Positions 1-12,310 of a stretch of DNA of 64,000 bases are shown here, one piece after another. The notes under the pieces are model-generated. The model worked only from the letters and a program-made list of their open reading frames with translations, was not told where the DNA came from and did not search any database. The stretch's first letter is position 1, and each line of letters starts with the position of its first letter. The stretch covers positions 14,389,001 through 14,453,000 of the forward strand of contig OX387205.1 of NCBI GenBank assembly GCA_947561715.1, given 5' to 3'. The DNA comes from Ascidia mentula. Its lineage: Eukaryota > Chordata > Ascidiacea > Phlebobranchia > Ascidiidae. The translations under genes and the position numbers were made by a program.

Positions 1-348
1 CCCCTTTGGGGATCGCATCAAATTGTTAGGAAACCCAGCCTTTAAGACAGAAATCCCTCAGTTTTAAAGCAAACAATGGTGATCACGTGAATCTTTATAT
101 CTTTATGAGTCGTCTGGGCTCTGTTGACTGCAAATTCACCACAATGTGGAATGGTCTCGGTCTGGCAAGTTAGTTAGCCTACCGTCGTCAGACAACGAAA
201 CCCGATAGGTGAGGACACTGTACACAACTACATGCAGCTTACTGATCATTATTGGTTCATTTGCTTCTACATGATGTGTAATTAGTTTTAAATATTAGGT
301 TTTAAGGTTCAATAGTTGATCTCATAACATGTAACACTGGAAACACAA

Positions 349-3300
349 CTAAGAAAACGTTTCATCCATTAGAGATTTAATTTGTTGGGTGTGAAGAATT
401 CCAATTCCAACAGCCGGGGTTGGTAGACAGGGTCGCCCTGCGTATCTGAGCTGTAACAATAAACCATTGTGACGTACATACATAAACATTCTGGAAGAAA
501 TATCGAAATAATAATTTGCTTAGATTGTTCAGACTATTAGGGTAAAGGGTCGTCTCTTTTTAACATATATATATAAATTCTGATTTAAACAGAATTGTTT
601 TTTTATTTTTTTACTAAACAGCCTGCATTAAATATAAGTAACGATTTGCACAATTAATTGGGTAATGAGCATATTCATATTTTGGCAACAAAAGTTCAAA
701 AGAATTAAAAAACACTGAGTATTTGATTGAAAAAACGTTAGCTTTAAAGTAGTTTATTTTTCTACTTTAATGACCTTGTAGTGATTTGCCAACACAAATT
801 TGGGGAGAAATTGATGATATTATAAAACCGTACATAAACCACTAAGTCAATTTCTCAATCTCCCACCTTTACGCCAAGCAGGTTTTCAAACCGCGGTGCC
901 ACGAATGACCACGGGCCCATATTACGTGGCTCCTCTTGGGCCCAAACGAATGATGACGCCGACGAATACCGTGCGATCTCCCGCTGGAGGGCGCTAGTGG
1001 GAAATGGGCAGAGTTCCTCAATCCGCAAGATGGCGACGTCGTCCCTGCCGCGTTGGGAGCGTTCCTTCTCTATTGCGTAATAATGCTTTCCAGAACAGAT
1101 GATCACCGTCTTTACTCTGGTTGTCACAGAACAAAACAATGCAAGAAAAAATCAGCAACGTAGTTTTACCACAAAATAACTTGTTATTTCCAAGTTCAAG
1201 TGGGAATCAATTTGCAAAAGTTTTACAGTAAAGAATAATGAATGAAACGAAACACTTTCCGAACCGAAAAAATGGAATTCCACCAAACCAAGTTATAATC
1301 TCCACTCACGTGTTTGGGGATCTCCCATCTCCGATCACCGGTTTAAACTCAGTTCCTTCCACGAACTCTGACATTGGCGACATGGCTGGCTGGAAATCAC
1401 ACGGAATTACGTTACAGTTATAATTATAAAAACAGCAACCAATACTTAAATGTTGAATGAAGCATGTTTTTGCCTTAATTTGGCAAATTATAAATAAAGT
1501 TTACAAAAACAAAAAAACTACAGCCACCCTGGTAGGTTGTCGATCAACAACTGTATCTGTAGTTGCTGAGTAAAACTTTTTTAGTCATTCTTTCAGACAG
1601 ATAAAGATGTTCTTCATCTTTTAAAGTGCTGTCTGAAAGATTGACTAAAAAGTTTTGCTCAGCAACTAAAGTTTACAAATCTTTGATGAAGCCGTCATAA
1701 TTTTGTTTTGTGTGCGTAACTACACGTAAAATATTAAGGGGAGTCCTATAATCTTTAAAACAATGATTAACTGGTAGAGTAATGTTATGTATACATAAAA
1801 CTTTTGTCATCTTTCCCACAGAAAATGCGAAACGGTTAAATCATATCACCTAAAGTCGTCATGTGTTTTCTACACACTGTACGTGGTATGGCGAATATCA
1901 TAGTGGACGTTTTAGTGGAGAAATACTGACTGGGAATCGGAGAAGAAGTTTGGGTGAAGCCACGATGAGAGGTTTCCTGAAATTCCTCATCATCTGCCGT
2001 CTGAGGAGGTGGAAATACTGGGAGGAAGTTGTCGGATGACAAACCGACATATTCACTCCGTCACTGTCAACATCTGACGAAAAATAAATGTTGCTGGTGA
2101 GGATGGCTTGGGCGCCAGGAATGAAAAAGAAACGGAAACTCCGATTTATGGTTGATATTTAAAATGTCCGTATGAAAAATACTTTTGGTAGAATGGCAAG
2201 AAAGTTGAATGTATTGGTCGTTATTATACAAAAAAACGATGAATGCAGCAAAAAGTATAGATTTTTATATTCATCTTTGAATAAATCAAAAACAAACCTA
2301 AAATACTTCATTTAATTATACACGAGGTAAAAAAACAAACAAAACTACACCTTCCTCATCAATAACTGATAAAAAATATCACAACGGGACGTGAATGGAG
2401 AGAGCTTGCATAAAAACAAATCCCACAACTGATGTTTTCGTCCAGTCGAACAAAACAATTTGTTAAACTATGTCCAATTAGTGCCCCTCCCCTTTAAGAA
2501 ATAACACACTATGTCATGCACCAGTGCTTTTGCCCTTTTCCCAGCGTACTTGTCTTGACCTTGTGCTTTTGACCTTGTGGTCAGTTGCTACTGTTTGTGG
2601 AACTGTGAGGAGTTATGGTGTTTTGTTTAAAATACATTTACCTAAACTTTACACTATTAACATCAAAACTTCCGCCAACCCTTTAACTCACGTGTTTCAC
2701 TGCTGTTGGTACATTGAAGGAACCTTTCCAGTCTACATGACGAATGTTCCGGACCAGCACCGTCATATCCGTGTGGAAGAAGCATCACAAGACCACTCTG
2801 GTACATCCACTTCGCTACAAATCAACAAATGTTTCATAAACCAATGTAACGCGCCCTTTATTATATGTCATATCAAGATAGACAAGCGGCTAAGGGGTTA
2901 CTGCTTTCATGGTAATTAGTTTGCAGAAAACAGTTTTTGTGTTTTTTTTACCACAACGCCGTTGCAACGATCAATGTCAAATTTTACTAAACAAGAAAAT
3001 AAGTCAATTTCACTGCGCCGTGCCAGTCTCAGAAGTGACCAAAGCGACCAACTCTGATCACTTCGTGCGTTTTTTTTCTTGTTTTTAGCGCTGTACCCGC
3101 AATGGACTTTGTCACGTCATCTGCAATACCTTATAAAGCGAGATCTTAAGCTCGCGAAAGCTCGTGTAAATCAAGTTTTTTTTTAGTCAGTCCAAAACAG
3201 TACAACAGCAAATACTAAAGAAAACACGTGAGAATGACAACTTCTCCACCTTCGCCGGACGTAACCATGGTATCCAACACGATCTGAGCTCCATTGAAGA

Positions 3301-6300
3301 AATCGCCGAATTGCGCCTCCCACACTACGAGTCTATTCGGGTTCTCGATGCTCATCCCGTATTCGAATCCAAGAACCGCTTCCTCCGATAGGAGGGAATT
3401 CACGATCTATCCGAAAAAGGTTTTCAAAAATCCATTTTAGTGATTCGGTTTAGTAGTCGGTTGGAGGGGAATACCCAGACATGGGAGGGGGAGCAAATAG
3501 TGACTGAAAATACGAAATTCTAAGCTTAGAAAAAACACTAAGAAACTGAAACTAAATGTATGTACTTTCTTTCATCTTATTCGTCAACAAGTTTAGATTA
3601 CACAGTAAGCCATATTAGCATCTTGTTACATAATTGCTATTTTCTATTATCCGATAGAAAGTAAACTTCAAACAGTTCTAGGTATTTGTCCATAATATTG
3701 TCACATATAAGCGCCAATCTTCATTAAGCGGGGGATCTTGCTTAGAAAAAACACTTCAGTTGCAGTAATTACATCATCTCAAATGACTCTTAGTTTTGAA
3801 GACCGACCTCTAAATGACCTTTCTGCTGGTCGTACATGTGGTTCAAGGGCACGTGGACCCGACCGTCAACTTGGTCAACCAGAAAGTCGTGCCTGTGGCT
3901 GAAGGTTCCACGGCCAACATCCTGGCCGCACAAGCGAATATCGTAGCCCTGGTGCAGAAGGGAACCGAACGCGAACGCTTCGGCAAGCGACCAATCAACG
4001 TTGCCGTTGGAGCTGAGCCTACCCATGCGTGTAGTCACGTGATTCTTGAGCAGGTTTTCATGCAGATTCTAGGAAGAAAATGAGGTAATGGTTTTGTTGT
4101 TGATAACCATTGAAAGCCATTCTAAGCAGGATTATTTGCGTAAAATCTGCATGGAAACGTTTTTTGCATAATTAGAAAACGGAATTTCAGGCTTTTCGCT
4201 TTTGAACCCCTAGTTCAATTGAGGCTATGCAAAGTTGACCAATCACTGAATCCCAAATCTAATTTACTCAAAATCAAAACATAGTAATTGTTTTTTCTGT
4301 GCTGGACAATTCAATCATGATACACGTAGACACCAGAACAAGCCAACACTTACAAACCCTTCTGGAATTTCGACTGATTTCGCTCCAACGAACCGAAGAA
4401 GTCCTCCGTCACATCCGGTATCCCAGGAAGTGACGACATCGGTTCGAGGAATCGTCATTTCCGCCCAAACCGACCCTTTTCCTAGGTAAGTTGGAGGAGG
4501 TTCGTGTGATTCGCAATCTTTCAATTCTTTGTTTAATCGTTCTGTCTCTTCGTTCTTCCACTGTTCAACCATTGTGACGTCAACAATCCCTTCTTCCTGC
4601 GAAGGCAAAAAATTGTGTTCATTGCATCGTTGCGTAGCAAATGACTGTAAATTGGACATTTGGATATTTGGGAGTGCTTAACATAGAGATACAATCATAC
4701 AAATGTCCAATTTGCGGTCAAAATTTCACAAAACTTATTCACCGTTAAACATGCCTATTCGTTTTCTGTTTTGCAGGCAACGTTTTTAGCGAAAACTTTT
4801 ACACGCTTTAAACTTATAAAATAATTGGCACGGACCATAATTACGGGCTGTATGCGACATTGCATGAAAGTGTCTTGTTGCCATAATATACACAAGTGTT
4901 GGATGAAAGGGGTCGCTTAAAAATTCAGTTAAATACAGAAAGTCCCCCAAAACCATACAAACAAGATACTAATAAATTATGTATGTATAAATGTACGTGG
5001 TACCGAGGTGCAATAGTTAACATTTATTTGGTAAAAATAGAGGTCATAATTCTTTCCAATGAAGGGTTTTAAGAATAAGAAAACAAAGCAAAATACCACA
5101 ACCGAAGTCCTTTCACATTAAACCATCTTCAAACAGCCACATATTGCTTGGATGAAACCATTTACACAGAAAGAAAGTTGTTGTGATATCGACTTACCAC
5201 AAGTCTGTCTGTGTACAACTGCGGGACGGACTTTCTCGCATCAATCTTTCGGTATGTTAGGGGTTGGGTGAAAGTGGGGTCGTCCATTTCATTGTGTCCC
5301 CACCTCCGGTAGCAGATCATATCCACTATAAAGTCCCTAACAACAACAAACTTTAAGGTTCAAGATCGTTTTTGACTGGGTTTCAACAGTAGCGAATTTG
5401 GAAAAACGTTTGAATTGTTTAAAATTGTAAATGGTAATATTGCGTAACCAAATATTTAAAAAAAAATGATAGTAATTTAGAAATAGACAGCGTTTATGAG
5501 TGAAAGTTCTTCAGGAGATAATAAAACAACAGAGCAATTTCACCGCTTTTAAAAATACTTTTAAACGAGACATAGTAGTCGTTATAACCACAAAGGCGTT
5601 GTTAATAACAAAAAAACTTTTCGGCGAATCCACTAACTTTCTGAACTTGTGTCGGTAAGCTGTAGCAAGTAAGGCAGCTCTCATAACTTCCTCTGGTTCG
5701 TCACCATTCACGTGGAGTGTTGGGCAACCGACCATTTTACCTTAAGAATGCATAACTGTGATGAAACAATGACTGATTGTGGTTAAACAATGCGTTCATT
5801 CGAGGACAAACCATAATCCCCTAAACAATGCATGACTAGGAATAAACAATGCACTTTATACATTGCGCTGGTTGCAAGTTGCACTTTACAAAGAAACCTG
5901 TAGTTATGCAACTATTTTCCCAATTAGTAACCATCTGGCGTCAGAATAATACAGAATGCGGCGAACTTAATTTGATTATATTCAAATTTATGTTAAATCA
6001 TAGATGCTAACCAATGTCACTGGAATAAGGAGTTGATCTGCCATGCTGTGGAGGGGTGGTAAATCCCAACAAGTTGTTCACTATCAAGTGTATCGTTCCA
6101 CCCACATCAAAGTGGGGTAGGGCACTCATGTTCATACATTCCATCACCACTCCTGCAATGCACAAGAAAGTGTTGCATCAGTTCACTCCATTCAAGTAGC
6201 AATCTTCACGTGGCTGGCTATTCATATTCAAATTGGGGAATAAAACTGCAGGAAATCATGTGACTGAGAATCCATTCAAAAGTGGATCTTGCGACTCCAT

Positions 6301-9300
6301 CAAAACTCACAGGAACCTAAGGTTTGGATGCAATGGAGTTTGAAAAATATTTAACATTCGTTGTTTTGCTTATTTCTGGCACTGTGCAAGGTAAGTCTAT
6401 CATTACATCTGTGACTGTATGTATTTGTTTTTGGATAACCATATTTAATTCGTAGAAATCAAATTTTTGTTGCAATTTTTCAGTATAAAAAGTATTTTTG
6501 TTCATGTTTTTATGTCTTTTAAGTTCCTACTTATGGAAGAAATGATTTTTATATCAACATATTTTGTTGCCTGTATTCCAGCTCAACACAAAGTTCGACT
6601 TCATCAACGAGATGTATTTACTTATTCCTACTTTCTTCAAAGCTATGAAATGGCAAAATCAAAATGTGTCAAGGATCAAGCTGCCATGTTGGTGGTGGTC
6701 GAGGACAACTTAATTCAAACAAATTTGTTTAACGATCTCAAATCATTTCCTCCAAAGTAAATAAATTAAAAATGGTTTTATTTTTAAAATTGTTTGAAAC
6801 ATTTTAAATAATGTAATTAAAAAACATTTTTAATTAAAAAGGGATATTAGACATCCAAGTCTTTAACAGAGTGTTGGATACAAATTGTTTTTGTAAACAT
6901 TGTAAAAGCAAAATTTTTAATTTTTATTTTACTTGTTTCCCACAATTAAATTTTTGCCACAGATAATGTCTAAAATCGCTTCATACAATAGACCTAAAAC
7001 CATGTTAGAAATATGGAGTGCAATAATCCTTGATTTTCAGAGGCAAACATTACTGGATTGGAATACAAAAGTCAGATAGTGAAGGCTGGAAGTGGGTTTC
7101 AAACACAATGTACCAGTTCAGCAATTGGCCAACCGGGCCGGATAGTACAAGACCTGGTAAATGTGCTGCTATATCTGTTGAGAATGGTCAGTGGATACCG
7201 ATGTCATGCAACACAAGTCTGCCCTACATTTGTAGGCAAAAAGGTATCCGTAATACTTTCTTAATAACTTAAACCAATAGTTTTGTCCATGTGTTAATAT
7301 AACAAAATATATATTTGTGGTAAATGTATGCTTATAATCTGTTTGTGGCCTTTTCTTTTTTTTATATGTTTTACTTTTTTTTACGTGTTTTACCCCTTTT
7401 TCCAGTGTTTCAAAATTAGGATGTCACAGTATTACAGTTGCAAATTAAGCATGTTGCCATCCCTTGGTGCATTGCTTAGAGTTTTTTTGATGGAGGGAAA
7501 ATAAGATCAGTTAGTATTCTGCTGAAAACTGTAAACCTAAGAAAAGTTTCCTGATCAATTTGTAAATAAGTACGTCACAAGTACAGCAAATTTTTCCAAG
7601 TACGTCGCAAACCACTAGGTTAAAACATTGGGCCTCATAACTACCAAGAACTGTGCCACACTTTAATGCTTTTTGGTCATATTTTTTCTTGAACAAATAG
7701 TTGACAAAAAAGGAAATGACAAAACTGTTATGTTTTCAGCATTAAGTAAGACCAAGGATGAAGACTTAATGATATCCGATATCAAACTACGCCAACAAGA
7801 TGGTGCAGAAATCTGTAGTAAAACCAACAACATGCATCTTTTACATATAACGTCAAACTCCACGCAGGAAAATGTTGAGATGGCTCTTCAACTTTCCAAC
7901 AAGTTAGACTTCTTTATTGGACTCAAATCAATGGGAAATGGTGGGTATATTTTTTTATTTTCTTATATTTTTTAACATTAATTATTTTTAATTTTTATGG
8001 CTATTTGACACAATATTATCTGACAAACATACAAAACTTTGTGTGTTACAGCTTAACTAGTTAACTAGGTGTTGGTTTGGTTGACAAGTTAACCAAACAG
8101 GAGCATTCTTTCTTGTGTCATAAATAATTCGTGTTCCTTTCTTGTGGTAACAGCGTAAAACATCAGCATCTCTTATTTCCCTTTATCAGATTCCTACTAT
8201 TGGGGTGGCCAGCAAGTACTTAACAACAGTTACACAAACTGGATGATGGGATATCCAAACGATACCAAGGGTAATTGTGTGATTATGGCAAACAACAATG
8301 GAACGTGGAAGTGGAAAAATGCTGATTGTGCGTCGCCAACCCGATACTTTGTTTGCCAAGGTTGGGAAACTAACATTAAACATGACAATACCCTGTTGGC
8401 GTGACAACAAGAAAAACTCTTTTTACAGAGAAATATTTAACATCAAAATTACTTTTTAAATCAATCGTCAAGATATAAGCTAAAATTTTGCAAATTCTTT
8501 GTAAATCTATTTTTTTCCATATTTTTTGGGGCATTAATATAAGACATAACAGAAGGGAAGAAAATTAAAAGTAATTTACATCTGAAAACACACCTTTTTA
8601 AGTCATTGTTTTTACCAGGACGTATGGAAACGACCACCAGTATGAAAATAATGACTAGCCATGCAGGTAAGTTTTGAGTTGAAAGTTGAATTGATCACCC
8701 CGTTAGATCGTCAAATAATTTTTTTATCAGTGATTGACTTTTGCAAAATTTACAAAAGTTTTTGTTTCAAAATAGAAAGTATCATTGACAAAATTATGTA
8801 TGCATGTGTAATTTGTTTATTATTCATAAAATGCCAATATGATAAATGTGAAACCAATACTGTTTACAATAAAAAAGTATTGGAAATTAAAATATTATGA
8901 ATATGTGTAGATGTAACCAGTGAAATGGGTCATGTTACATCAAAAACACATCACATCACTATGACAACTACCACTGTTGGCAAGTTTTGTTATGTTTACT
9001 TGTGCTGTTTCAATGTGAAGAATATTTCTAAAATCTATGTTATCACCAACCTTCAGTTGCAAAATTCCATCAGTTTGCATTTGATATTGGTTAACTAAAG
9101 CCATACTTAACATGAAATACAGTTTCACGCACCTCTAACCAATGTATAAATTGTAGGTGGTGGAAACATAAAAACAACTTCAGGAGGAAAACGAAGCAAC
9201 CAAATTTGTCCTATGTTGCTTGTAAGTGTTGTTTATGTGTTAATTGCAAGTGTGTAACATTATAGAAGAAGTGTAGTGCATCATTTTTGGCTCATTTACA

Positions 9301-11854
9301 ATCAAATATATAATGTGTAGGTGTTTTCAACTGTTTCCTACACATACATGAACAGTTTTTACATGTTATTTCCAAACAAGTAATAAGTATTTATATTTAC
9401 TTGATTTTTGAATGTATTGTATACAAAAAAATTTTGGCCATTATATTTACAATGTATCAATCATTTTTGCCTTTGGAAAGTAAAGCTCAACTACTACTTT
9501 ACTTTGTGCCAAATCAGCATTAAACTAAACTATTTGACAGACTGGTTATCAACAAATACACTCGTGCTCATTAAACACGGAATAAAATCATCATATTGTT
9601 CAAGTTTCACTACTTTTTGAAAGTCTACACAGAAAATCCATACCTTGCCCAGCAAATGCTGCATCTCCGTGTATCGTAAAACTTGCTACCTTATCTCCTC
9701 TCAACGTCTCCAGGTTATCCGAGTAATCCCCATCAGCCAGGGTTTGTTGTCTGCCTCTGCATTTTCCCATAACTACCGGATTCTGAGCCTGAAATAAATT
9801 TAAAAACATATTAATATTTATGAAGTTAATTTATGATAAGATCTACAGCATCTTAAAGCATGTTTTTTTACAATCAACCTCCAGGCAAATAAGACTGCAT
9901 GGACCCTGCAAAAAGCTAGCAGACCCAATAGGAAATACACAGCAAGTCAGGGCTCCCAAACTTTTTGCAAACACTTAAAATGTATGACAGAAATATTAAC
10001 TAATTTTTTGAAACATGAAATGCAATTGTACATAGATGAACTTTATGCGACCCATTTAAATCCTGTTTGCAATCCATGACAGGGTTGTGACCTCCAGTTT
10101 AGGAAGCCCTGTAGTAAATTCTAGTAAACTTGAGACAGGAAATCATAAAGTTTGAACCTCAGACTGTGTAAAAGTACTAAAGCTGAATATTCAATTATTG
10201 TAATAAACAAACAAACTTGTGCTTGCCTCCAAATGTGAGGGATTGGAAACCAGAGTGACGTGGATTGATTTGTCATCGCCAACTTGTATATCGGTCGATA
10301 CATTTAGATGGGAAAGTACATCGCCAACGGCAACCGTGAGAGCTTCAGGGGGAAATTCACTGAGACCTTTCATCTTCCCGAACATCACCTGACAAATCAC
10401 ACAGATTAATCCAAAGTAGACAAGAAATTTTACTTAAACACCACCAGTACACAACTAAGCTTTTGATTAAAAAAGTTAGTAAAATTTGATTTTGGTTGAC
10501 GAGATGGATTTTCAATTGATGGCTTGTTCGTTAAAAAATATTAAGTTTCAGAGATAATGTAGCTAATGTACAACTATGGTGATACAATCGCACCCTGTGA
10601 TCACCTAAAATCGAAATCACCTTAGCTTAAATCGAAAACAATTTTATGCCCTCAATGTAAACCACCACTGACCTTAGCAGGATATTTCATTTCACCAAGC
10701 AGGAGATTATTTCTTCCTCTATGGGGCATCCCAAATACCATCTGCTCGGTGCCGTTACTTGAAAGTTCTTGCAACATATAGTGGACGAACACTAGCATGC
10801 TTTCAGCACCTTCGCAACCATATCTTTTCAAGGTTGGAAATTTTGTGGCAAGTAGGTTATCCAACACCTGTATTGTAGGCAATTGTTGATATGTTGGCAA
10901 TTGGTTCAAATCATGTAAATAGCCACACCAAGCGGCACTGATAAGGCCTGAGGTATGCAGCTCACAATATTGGTTTAATGTTTGTTTTATCAAGGCAGTG
11001 AACAGTGTTTATAATGTCATGGATATCATACTCTGATAAGCCAATTTTTTAAAAATATAATATGTTTCAGAAAAAAATCATATGTTTTGCAACCAAATAA
11101 CCCACCTCTGATTTCAACATCATCTCACAAATATTTTTCTGAGCATCACCAGAAATTTCTATGTGTTGAATCTCCGAAAATTTCTCCAGCAACCATTTTC
11201 GTTCTTCAGGACAATCAACTGTTGATGTTTCTATGGAAAGGTTGCGACAGTACTTGCTTTTAAGTTCCTCTAACAGGCTGCCGGCAGCTAGATTTCCTTT
11301 AAAAACAATAGCATTCATGTCATCAAGAAATCTTAAGGATGTAAAAAATCCAATTCATAGAAGGCCCTAATACACACAATTGTTACATGATTTATCACTT
11401 ATTAAAAAAAAGTGTACGCAAAGTTCAGTGCAATAATATTTGTTTTTAATTAAATCAAAAAACCTTTAATAAATTATTTTTTTGGAAATTAACCATCAAA
11501 TGAAATGTATCTTTGCAACAAACCTTCTAATAAAATGTTATCACCACTTTGCAATCCATGATAAGACAACTCTAATTCCTGTGTATTCTGGTGCTTAATG
11601 TTTTTCAATGGATAAATAGTGGCCAGTTTATGTCCATGATTTTGGTAAGCTTCTCTGAGTCTGTGACCAGCAAATGTTAATTCTTGATCAGTACACGTGT
11701 CCTCACTAATTTCCTTCACAATGTTGGCCGAGTTCTTGTAGCCAAACACTCCTTGGTTATAATGATAACATCGCCATGACGAAAAGAAAGGAACTTTCCG
11801 TGCACAACATTTACTTTTACTCAAAGCAAAATAAAGAAGATTATGTGCAGACAT
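349..11854 (-). CDS. DHTKD1: DHTKD1, 2-oxoadipate dehydrogenase E1 (mitochondrial), complete, 16 exons
   Basis: Thiamine-diphosphate E1 subunit of the mitochondrial 2-oxoadipate dehydrogenase complex in lysine and tryptophan breakdown (family knowledge). Coding exons in transcript order: 11524-11854, 11106-11296, 10673-10867, 10227-10388, 9644-9788, 6012-6152, 5638-5740, 5198-5336, 4354-4596, 3808-4068, 3250-3406, 2692-2814, 1931-2073, 1310-1389, 867-1116, 349-450. All phases agree and the joined frame is 921 residues, close to the roughly 919 of human DHTKD1. Seen in sequence: a basic, Ser/Cys-rich N-terminus fitting a transit peptide; [15 protein letters not shown]; the cofactor motif GDAAFAGQG followed by [46 protein letters not shown] near the C-terminus. 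Start chosen as the first ATG before the transit-like peptide. Oddities: intron 4 uses a GC donor; the NNQ of relatives is NNL; intron 5 (6153-9643) contains a lectin gene on the opposite strand. The identity is secure; the exact N-terminus is less so. Confidence 0.96.
1561..1667. repeat. Foldback element with about 40-bp arms
   Basis: The left arm (1561-1600) and right arm (1628-1667) are near-perfect inverted repeats; both outer ends read AGTTGCTGAG. The 27-base loop contains AGATG/CATCT, itself a small hairpin. It lies in DHTKD1 intron 13. On the minus strand the loop includes GATGAAGAAC, faintly like the loop motif of the other foldbacks in this window. No ORF is present. It could be a MITE or a foldback relic. 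Confidence 0.75.
6333..9257 (+). CDS. Secreted or GPI-anchored protein with two C-type lectin domains, nested in DHTKD1 intron 5
   Basis: Seven exons: 6333-6390, 6582-6756, 7041-7243, 7701-7940, 8190-8360, 8619-8666, 9157-9257. Phases agree and give 331 residues. Exon 1 encodes a hydrophobic signal peptide (FVVLLISG). Exons 2-3 form a first C-type lectin-like domain with HYWIGIQ, FSNWP, KCAAI, QW and YICRQ. Exons 4-5 form a second with [27 protein letters not shown] and YFVCQ. A short Thr/Ser-rich linker (exon 6) and a C-terminal hydrophobic run ([16 protein letters not shown], then stop) follow. The run suggests a GPI signal or weak anchor, but a splice donor-like GTAAGT inside exon 7 leaves the tail uncertain. 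Classical calcium/sugar motifs (EPN or QPD plus WND) are not intact, so sugar binding cannot be assumed. I would guess an adhesion or immune-recognition role. No orthologue is named. Confidence 0.85.
10225..10226 (-). other. Non-canonical GC splice donor of DHTKD1 intron 4
   Basis: The conserved NPSHLE segment ends at GAG and is followed on the minus strand by GCAAGC, not GT. The next exon starts after a normal TTTCAG acceptor at 9788 with [15 protein letters not shown], the expected continuation. No GT in phase is available nearby, so this is read as a GC-AG intron. Confidence 0.8.
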
Positions 11855-11928
11855 CTATAAGAAAGATGAACAGTAGAATATAAGTTGCCTGTTATAAGTC
11901 AGAAATGAAGACAACAATGGAATAATAT

Positions 11929-12068
11929 CATATTTTAATAATCTGTCCTTCTGGAACAATTAAGGTGACTTTTATTGTACGACGTTTTACCTGCTATACA
12001 GCCAGGCTTCATCAGGACAATAAAAGTCACGTTAATTGTGCCAGAAGGACAGATTGTTAAAATATAAT
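11929..12068 (-). repeat. Foldback element with hammerhead-like loop motif
   Basis: Long inverted repeat with arms at about 11930-11978 and 12016-12065 (GTCCTTCTGG paired with CCAGAAGGAC, and GTGACTTTTATTGT paired with ACAATAAAAGTCAC). The minus-strand loop reads CCTGATGAAGCCTGGC, then AGCAGGTAAAACGTC. GCCTG and CAGGU can form a stem. It sits between the same-strand genes TEX30 and DHTKD1. A flank at 12070-12090 carries the tail motif TGCCTGGCAGCAACAGCAAC seen near other copies. Confidence 0.65.
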
Positions 12069-12310
12069 ATGCCTGGCAGCAACAGCAACATAGTATTTGT
12101 ATAATATCATGTTTGTAATGTTACCAACATATTCCTTTCCTCTAAATATGTTGTACGTTAGTGACTGACACAAATTATTATACATAGAAAAAATGTGTTG
12201 GGATTATTGGCCAAAAAGTCTGTGGCAAACAGATTAAAAAAGCTCAAAAGAGTTCAATGTTCACATGTAATAATTAATTGTCTTGAAGGTTGTAACTGGA
12301 TAACCTATAG

